Positions 59,301 to 64,000 of a stretch of DNA of 64,000 nucleotides are shown here, one piece after another. The notes beneath the pieces were generated by a model. The model was not told where the DNA came from. It did no database searches and saw nothing but the letters and a program-made list of their open reading frames with translations. Source of the stretch: an uncultured Coriobacteriaceae bacterium (GTDB lineage Bacteria > Actinomycetota > Coriobacteriia > Coriobacteriales > Atopobiaceae); assembly GCA_902791035.1 (NCBI GenBank), contig CADAUA010000001.1, positions 124,001 to 188,000 of the forward strand, in the 5' to 3' direction. Each line of letters opens with the position of its first letter. The first letter of the stretch is position 1. The position numbers and the translations under genes were made by a program.

Positions 59301-59328
59301 CCCCGTGGGACGAAGACGCCCCACGGGG
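59301..59328. terminator. Terminator of the usp gene
   Basis: CCCCGTGGG at 59301-59309 pairs with CCCACGGGG at 59320-59328. It lies 80 bp after the usp stop codon. Confidence 0.75.
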
Positions 59329-59435
59329 CACTTATCTGCGTGTAAATACCGTGGCCCATCAAAAGTAGCGGTAAGGTGAGGGGGCTGGCCCTGCATGCCG
59401 GGGCCGTCCCGCAACCGACCACGGAGGTTCATCCG

Positions 59436-60575
59436 ATGCCGACCGGCCACCCACACAGGACCCCAGCCCTCGCGACCGGACTCGCACTCGCGGCGCTCAT
59501 CGCGCTCGCGCCGGCGGTTCCCGCGCGTGCCGCGACGCTCGAGGAGCTCCAGCAGCGGGTCCAGGAGAGCGGCGAGGCCTACGACCAGGCCCAGCAGCGC
59601 GTGGACGACCTCCAGGGACAGATCGACCAGAACGAGCAGCGCATCTCGGAGATCGAGACGCAGCTTCCCCGCAAGCGTGCCAAGGCCGCCGAGTCCATCC
59701 GCACCCTCTACAAGATGCAGCAGGACAGCCAGGGCCTCGTGGGGCTCCTCCTCTCGTCCGAGGACTTCAACGCCTTCCTCTCGGTCCTGCAGTACCTCGA
59801 CGTCATCCAGTCCAGCAACACCGAGGCCATCCAGGAGCTGCTGAGCCTGGACCAGGAGCTCGAGGACACCCGGGTGCAATTGGCCCAGCAGATGGACGAG
59901 GCCCAGACCCAGAAGGCGGCCGCGCAGGAGTCCCTGCAGTCGGCCGTGGACGCCCGCACCAAGCTCGAGCAGGAGATGGCGGCTCAGGCGGCGGCCGAGG
60001 AGCTGGCCCGCAAGGCCGCCCAGGAGGAGGCACAGAAGGCAGTGGCCGAGGCCCAGGCCCAGCAGGCCGAAGGCGCCACCGAGGCCGAGGCCGCCGAGAG
60101 CACGGGCCTGACCGTGGAGAACACGAACACCGACACCGGCGAGAAGACCACCGTGACCACACCCGCCGAGGCCCCCAAGGAGAGCTCCCCCACCACCGTG
60201 GACTGGCAGAGCGAAAAGTCCACCTTCGTGGCAGGCTGGGGCGCGCGCATCGACGCCTACATGGCGGGCTATCCCCTGGCGGGCTACGGCAAGGTCTTCG
60301 CGGAGGCAGCCTGGAACTGGGGCGTGGACCCACGGCTGTCGCCTGCCATCTCGTGCATCGAGAGCGGCAAGGGCCGTGCGTGCTTCCGGCCCCACAACGC
60401 CTGGGGCTGGGGCAACGTGGGCTGGGACTCCTGGGAGGCGGCCATCAACGGTCACGTCAAGGGGCTGGCCCAGCTCTATGGTGGGCATCTCACCTACTCC
60501 GGGGCAAAGATGTATGCGCCAATAAACACGGACCACTGGTACGCGCTCGTGCTCGCCGAGATGGAACGAATCTAG
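59436..60575 (+). CDS. Secreted coiled-coil peptidoglycan hydrolase-like protein
   Basis: 379 residues, ATG at 59436 with GGAGG upstream. Signal peptide residues 1-32 ends near ARAATLEEL. Residues 35-240 form a long coiled coil (QQRVDDLQGQIDQNEQRISEIE; ELLSLDQELEDTRVQLAQQMD). A Thr/Glu-rich linker leads to a lysozyme-like C-terminal domain (AWNWGVDPRLSPAISCIESGKG, HNAWGWGNVGWDSWEAAINGHVKGLAQLYGG). Glu in SCIESG is a candidate catalytic acid. The architecture is like SagA/CwlO-type proteins, with the usual NlpC/P60 domain replaced. Confidence 0.85.
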   Translation: MPTGHPHRTPALATGLALAALIALAPAVPARAATLEELQQRVQESGEAYDQAQQRVDDLQGQIDQNEQRISEIETQLPRKRAKAAESIRTLYKMQQDSQGLVGLLLSSEDFNAFLSVLQYLDVIQSSNTEAIQELLSLDQELEDTRVQLAQQMDEAQTQKAAAQESLQSAVDARTKLEQEMAAQAAAEELARKAAQEEAQKAVAEAQAQQAEGATEAEAAESTGLTVENTNTDTGEKTTVTTPAEAPKESSPTTVDWQSEKSTFVAGWGARIDAYMAGYPLAGYGKVFAEAAWNWGVDPRLSPAISCIESGKGRACFRPHNAWGWGNVGWDSWEAAINGHVKGLAQLYGGHLTYSGAKMYAPINTDHWYALVLAEMERI

Positions 60576-60589
60576 CCGCGGGCAAACGT

Positions 60590-60806
60590 GCTGCCGCGGC
60601 GGGCAAACGTGCTGCCGCGGCCGCTGCCCATTTGTGGGCCGCAAACGTGCTCCGGCCACCGCTGCCCGTTTGTGGGGCGCAAATGTGCTCCGGCGGCGGG
60701 CAAACGTGCTCCCGCGACCGCTGCCCGTTTGTGGGGCGCAAACGTGCTCCCGCGGCGGGCAAACGTGCTCCCGCGACCGCTGCCCGTTTGTGGGGCGCAA
60801 ACGTGC
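60590..60806. repeat. 59-bp tandem array of GCAAACGTGCTCC units
   Basis: GCTGCCCGTTTGTGGGGCGC recurs at 60661, 60720 and 60779, the last two exactly 59 bp apart. GGGCAAACGTGCTCCCGCG recurs between them; CGTTTG and CAAACG can pair. It follows the hydrolase stop codon. After it, up to 60959, only GTGACACGAGCTCCGACCCC (twice, 60885 and 60907) and CCCCGG-rich sequence lie before the EamA gene; no gene is visible. Confidence 0.8.
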
Positions 60807-60959
60807 CCCAACGGCGGGCATAAGGTCAAGTTCCACCCGCTAATGGGCTCCGGCAGCGGACAAACGTGCAATCCAGCCCGAAACGTGACACGAGCTCCGA
60901 CCCCGCGTGACACGAGCTCCGACCCCGGCACCCCCGGACCCCGGCACCCCCGGCGACCG

Positions 60960-61928
60960 CTACGCCGTGAGGTACACCATGCCCAGAATCAGCGCGAACC
61001 CAACGAGCTCCGCGGGCGAGAAGGGCGTGCCCAGCAGCAGCACCGTTGCCACCGTGGCCGTGAGGGGCTCCACGGTGGAGAGCAGGCTCGCCCGCAGCGA
61101 TCCCGCCTCCTTGACCCCCTCCAGGTAGAGCCCGTAGGCACCAAAGGTCCCCAGCACCACGCAGGCGGCCAGCAGCACCACGGCCAGCGCGTCCAGCTGC
61201 GGCATGTGGGCCCAGGGCTGGTAGACCACGGCCAGGATGGTGCCGCTCATGAGGAAGGCCAGGCCGTTCACCACGAAGTTGCCCCAAGCCTTCATCTGCT
61301 TGGCCGGAAGTATCGCCAGGCAGGCAGCAGCCGCAGCGCAGAGCCCACCCCAAGCGAGGCCGCCCAGGGGCAGGCTCAGACTGCCCGGGTTCCCGCCGGT
61401 TGCCACGAGGTAGGTCCCCACCAGGGCCATGACCACGCCCAAGGCCTCCCGCCTCTTGGGGAGCCGCCGCATCTTCACGCACACATAGCACAGCACCCCC
61501 ACCATGGAGAGGCTCTGGAGCACCGTGGCCGTGGCGGAGTTGGTCCAGTCGATGGCCTCGAGGTAGGCCACCTGCGAGAAGAGGATCGCCGAGAGCGAGA
61601 CGCCCAGGATCGACACGAGCGCCTTCGGTGACGTCACGGCACCCACGAGCTTCTCGCGGTTGCGCATCCAAGCCATGCCCAGGAAGAGCCAGCAGGCCGT
61701 AAGCTCCCGCAGGCAGGCGAACCAGAGGGGGTCGATCGCATAGGTGTCCATGAGGAACTTGGCGGCTGTGCCGTTGAGCCCCCAGAGGGCGCCCCCCACC
61801 ACCGTGAAGAGCATGCCGCGCCGCACGCGCGAGCGCTCGGAGGCCGGGGCAGCCCCCCTGTCCGCGCGCGCCCGTCCCGACGCCGCGTCCGCCTCCCGGA
61901 CGTCCGCCGCCAACTCTTCCTCTGACAT
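60960..61928 (-). CDS. EamA-family (DMT) permease
   Basis: 322 residues; ATG at 61926-61928 with GGGAGATTC upstream. Ten predicted membrane helices in two EamA halves (GALWGLNGTAAKFLMD; GGLCAAAAACLAILPAKQMKAWG), after a 40-residue acidic, soluble N-terminus. Drug/metabolite transporters of this type export amino acids, metabolites or drugs; the substrate is unknown. Divergent from the M16 protease. Confidence 0.88.
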   Translation of the reverse strand: MSEEELAADVREADAASGRARADRGAAPASERSRVRRGMLFTVVGGALWGLNGTAAKFLMDTYAIDPLWFACLRELTACWLFLGMAWMRNREKLVGAVTSPKALVSILGVSLSAILFSQVAYLEAIDWTNSATATVLQSLSMVGVLCYVCVKMRRLPKRREALGVVMALVGTYLVATGGNPGSLSLPLGGLAWGGLCAAAAACLAILPAKQMKAWGNFVVNGLAFLMSGTILAVVYQPWAHMPQLDALAVVLLAACVVLGTFGAYGLYLEGVKEAGSLRASLLSTVEPLTATVATVLLLGTPFSPAELVGFALILGMVYLTA

Positions 61929-62092
61929 TTGTGAATCTCCCGCAACGCCGTCGTGTTTTCCGGGAAGGATTCTCCCACACGCCGTCCTTATCCCCGGTCG
62001 TTCAGCGAAACCCCACACACCAGCCCGCGCGAAGGGTGCCGTCAGCCCCAAGTGATACATTTCTCCTCAGCCAAACAGACGGAAGGACCCCC

Positions 62093-64000
62093 ATGGAAGA
62101 CAAGGACTTCTCCACCCCGCTCCCCGAGCTCGCACCCGGCACGACGCACGAGGGCTTCACCGTGACGTCGGTGGAGCCGGTGGCCGAGCTCTCCGGCACC
62201 GCCTACCTCATGCGCCACGACGCCACGGGCGCGCGCCTCCTCTGGCTCGCCTGCCCAGACACGAACAAGGCCTTCTCCATCGCCTTCAAGACGCCCCCGG
62301 CAGACGACACCGGCACCTTCCACATCCTCGAGCACTCGGTCCTGTGCGGCTCGGACTCCTATCCCGTGAAGGAGCCCTTCGTCAACCTGCTCAAGACCTC
62401 CATGCAGACCTTCCTCAACGCCCTCACCTATCCCGACAAGACCATCTATCCCGTGGCCTCCACGAACACCGCGGACCTCGAGAACCTCATGGGCGTCTAC
62501 CTGGACGCCGTCCTCCACCCCGCCATCTACCACCGCCCCCGCATCTTCGAGCAGGAGGGCTGGCACTACGAGATGGCCGACGACGGCACCCTCGTGCGCA
62601 ACGGCGTGGTCCTGAACGAGATGCGCGGCGCCCTCTCCGACCCCGACGAGGTCCTCTACCTGGAGCTCTGCCGCAGGCTCTTCCCCAGCACGGCCTACGG
62701 CTTCGAGTCCGGCGGCCACCCCCGCGCCATCCCCACGCTCACCTACGAGAAGTTCCTGGACAACCACGCCCGCCACTACCAGCTGTCCAACAGCTACACC
62801 GTCCTCTACGGCGACCTGGACATCGACCGCGAGCTGGCCTTCGTGGGCGAGCGCTTCGACGGCGCCGCCGACCGCCATGCCGGCGCGCCCAACCCGCTCG
62901 ACCTGCAGGCCCCGGTTCTCGCGCCCCGCGCCACCGTCCGCATGGCCACCTCGCCCCAGAACGCCACCGCGGGCATCGCCTACGTGGCCGGCACGGCGAT
63001 GGAGCGCGAGAGGATGCTCGCGATCGAGATCCTGGTGGACGCCCTCACGGGATCCAACGAGGCTCCCCTCAAGCGCCGCATGCTCGACCTCGACCTGGCC
63101 GACGACTTCGTGGTGACCACCGTGGGCTCCTGCCTGCAGCCCCACGTGGTCTTCCAGCTCAAGGGGCTGCACCCCGGTGGTGCGGACCGCTTCCGCGCCG
63201 AGCTCGAGGGTGCCTGCCGCGAGCTCGCGGACGCCGGCATCCCGCGCGACAAGCTCTCCGCCTCGCTCGCCCAGGCCACCTTCAACCTGCGGGAAGGGGA
63301 CTTCGGCTATGCGGACGGCGTGGCCATGGCCACGCAGGTCATGTCCGGCTGGCTCTACGACGACGCCCACGCCCTCGACTACGTGCGCTACGAGGACGCC
63401 CTCGCACACATCCGGGCCAAGCTCGACAGCGGCTACTTCGAGCGGCTCCTGCTCGAGCTCGTGTGCGACAGCTCGCACAGCGCCGAGGTGGAGCTCGTGC
63501 CCACCGAGGCGGGCGACGCGGCCGAGGAGGCCGAGGAGCTTGCGACCAAGCTCGCCGCCATGGGCGAGAAGGACGTCCAGCACATCCGCGACGAGGTGGC
63601 AGCGCTCCGCGCCGAGCAGGAGGCCCCGGACTCCCCGGAGGACCTGGACAAGCTCCCCACGCTGGGCATAAGCGACATCGAGGACCCCGAGCCCGCGCCG
63701 GCGGCACCGCGCGTGGAGGCCCCGCTCCCCTGCGTGGCCCACGAGCTGGACACCCACGGGATCGACTACGTCTACCACTACTTCCCCCTCTCGCACGTGA
63801 CCTTCGACGAGCTCCCCTACGTGGGCGTGCTGGCCGAGCTCCTGAGCAAGCTCGACACCCAGGAGCACTCCGCCTCCGACCTCGACACCCTCATCGAGGA
63901 GCGCCTGGGCGGGCTGAGCTTCTTCACTGAGACCTACACCCGCGACGACGACCTCTCCTTCGCCCGGCCGACCTTCGTGGTGGGTGCCTCCGCCCTCAGC
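62093..64000 (+). CDS. M16C presequence-type metalloprotease (N-terminal part, runs off the window)
   Basis: At least 636 codons, ATG after GGAAGGACCC. Zinc motif HILEH in TFHILEHSVLCGSDSYPVKEP and downstream Glu in the LNEMRGAL region define an inverted M16 peptidase. The large single chain with EPFVNLLKTSMQTFLNALTYPDKTIYPVAS is typical of PreP/falcilysin-like enzymes that degrade peptides in a closed chamber. No signal peptide is seen. The acidic Ala/Glu-rich linker (EEAEELATKLAAMGEKDVQHIR) precedes the second half. The remaining C-terminus lies beyond the right edge. Confidence 0.93.
   Translation, partial: MEDKDFSTPLPELAPGTTHEGFTVTSVEPVAELSGTAYLMRHDATGARLLWLACPDTNKAFSIAFKTPPADDTGTFHILEHSVLCGSDSYPVKEPFVNLLKTSMQTFLNALTYPDKTIYPVASTNTADLENLMGVYLDAVLHPAIYHRPRIFEQEGWHYEMADDGTLVRNGVVLNEMRGALSDPDEVLYLELCRRLFPSTAYGFESGGHPRAIPTLTYEKFLDNHARHYQLSNSYTVLYGDLDIDRELAFVGERFDGAADRHAGAPNPLDLQAPVLAPRATVRMATSPQNATAGIAYVAGTAMERERMLAIEILVDALTGSNEAPLKRRMLDLDLADDFVVTTVGSCLQPHVVFQLKGLHPGGADRFRAELEGACRELADAGIPRDKLSASLAQATFNLREGDFGYADGVAMATQVMSGWLYDDAHALDYVRYEDALAHIRAKLDSGYFERLLLELVCDSSHSAEVELVPTEAGDAAEEAEELATKLAAMGEKDVQHIRDEVAALRAEQEAPDSPEDLDKLPTLGISDIEDPEPAPAAPRVEAPLPCVAHELDTHGIDYVYHYFPLSHVTFDELPYVGVLAELLSKLDTQEHSASDLDTLIEERLGGLSFFTETYTRDDDLSFARPTFVVGASALS

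Noticed and set aside
59220-59435. Possible c-di-AMP (ydaO-type) riboswitch before the secreted wall hydrolase
   Set aside because: Such riboswitches often precede actinobacterial wall hydrolases, but the conserved core was not found; the only clear structure is the usp terminator.
60590-60806. Possible CRISPR-like or iteron array
   Set aside because: Units overlap, vary in spacing and have no spacers. It is a GC-rich tandem repeat after a gene.

Overview
The window is high-GC DNA, coding-dense on both strands, with short GC-rich intergenic repeats at many gene junctions. The gene set (PdxST-only vitamin B6 synthesis, RicT with a long tail, topA-tmk-holB-ricT order, several beta-glucoside-type PTS permeases, UppP, LuxS) and base composition suggest a host-associated anaerobic actinobacterium of the Coriobacteriia, Olsenella/Atopobiaceae-like. 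That placement is inferred from gene content and style, not from a marker gene. No rRNA, tRNA or CRISPR array was recognised.

Layout. 1-2.5 kb: end of a glycoside-hydrolase-like gene, carbamate kinase and a 2-hydroxyacid dehydrogenase. 2.7-3.8 kb: glutathione peroxidase and an OhrR-type repressor with a candidate operator. 4-8.1 kb: HAD phosphatase, then PdxR divergent from pdxS-pdxT. 8.1-12.4 kb: repeat-rich spacer and a heterodimeric ABC exporter. 12.4-14.8 kb: accessory patch with an internally deleted ATPase gene, an ORC-like AAA ATPase preceded by seven 10-bp direct repeats, and YefM-YoeB. 14.8-17.5 kb: LOG-family protein, a small unknown protein and an iron alcohol dehydrogenase. 17.8-21 kb: a four-gene coupled operon (J-domain-like coiled-coil protein, HIRAN protein, Sel1-repeat protein, OGG1-type glycosylase). 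21.6-30.5 kb: an eight-gene housekeeping operon (TPR protein, STAS, TatA/B, TatC, TopA, Tmk, HolB, RicT). 30.6-40.6 kb: aminotransferase, NhaA, DUF1836, DegV, MTA/SAH nucleosidase plus LuxS, MscS, PcrA/UvrD. 40.6-41.8 kb: HicAB flanked by two 191-bp direct repeats. 41.8-55 kb: carbohydrate and aglycone region with an esterase, two PTS EIIBC permeases, a GH78 rhamnosidase, a flavin/Fe-S ene-reductase, an M20 amidohydrolase and three regulators. 55-64 kb: U32 peptidase-like protein, second hydroxyacid dehydrogenase, UppP, Usp, a secreted coiled-coil wall hydrolase, an EamA permease and the start of an M16C presequence-type protease.

How it works together. The clearest regulatory inference is that the AraC regulator at 47185 controls both the GH78 gene and the PTS gene at 43139-44548: the same two-part direct repeat with the same 7-nt gap lies 78-82 bp upstream of both start codons. 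The divergent PdxR-pdxST promoter and the OhrR-Gpx promoter also carry plausible operators. The least explained parts are the decamer array, the J-domain/HIRAN/Sel1/OGG operon, a conserved 143-144-bp intergenic element in three copies, and the 191-bp repeats around HicAB.
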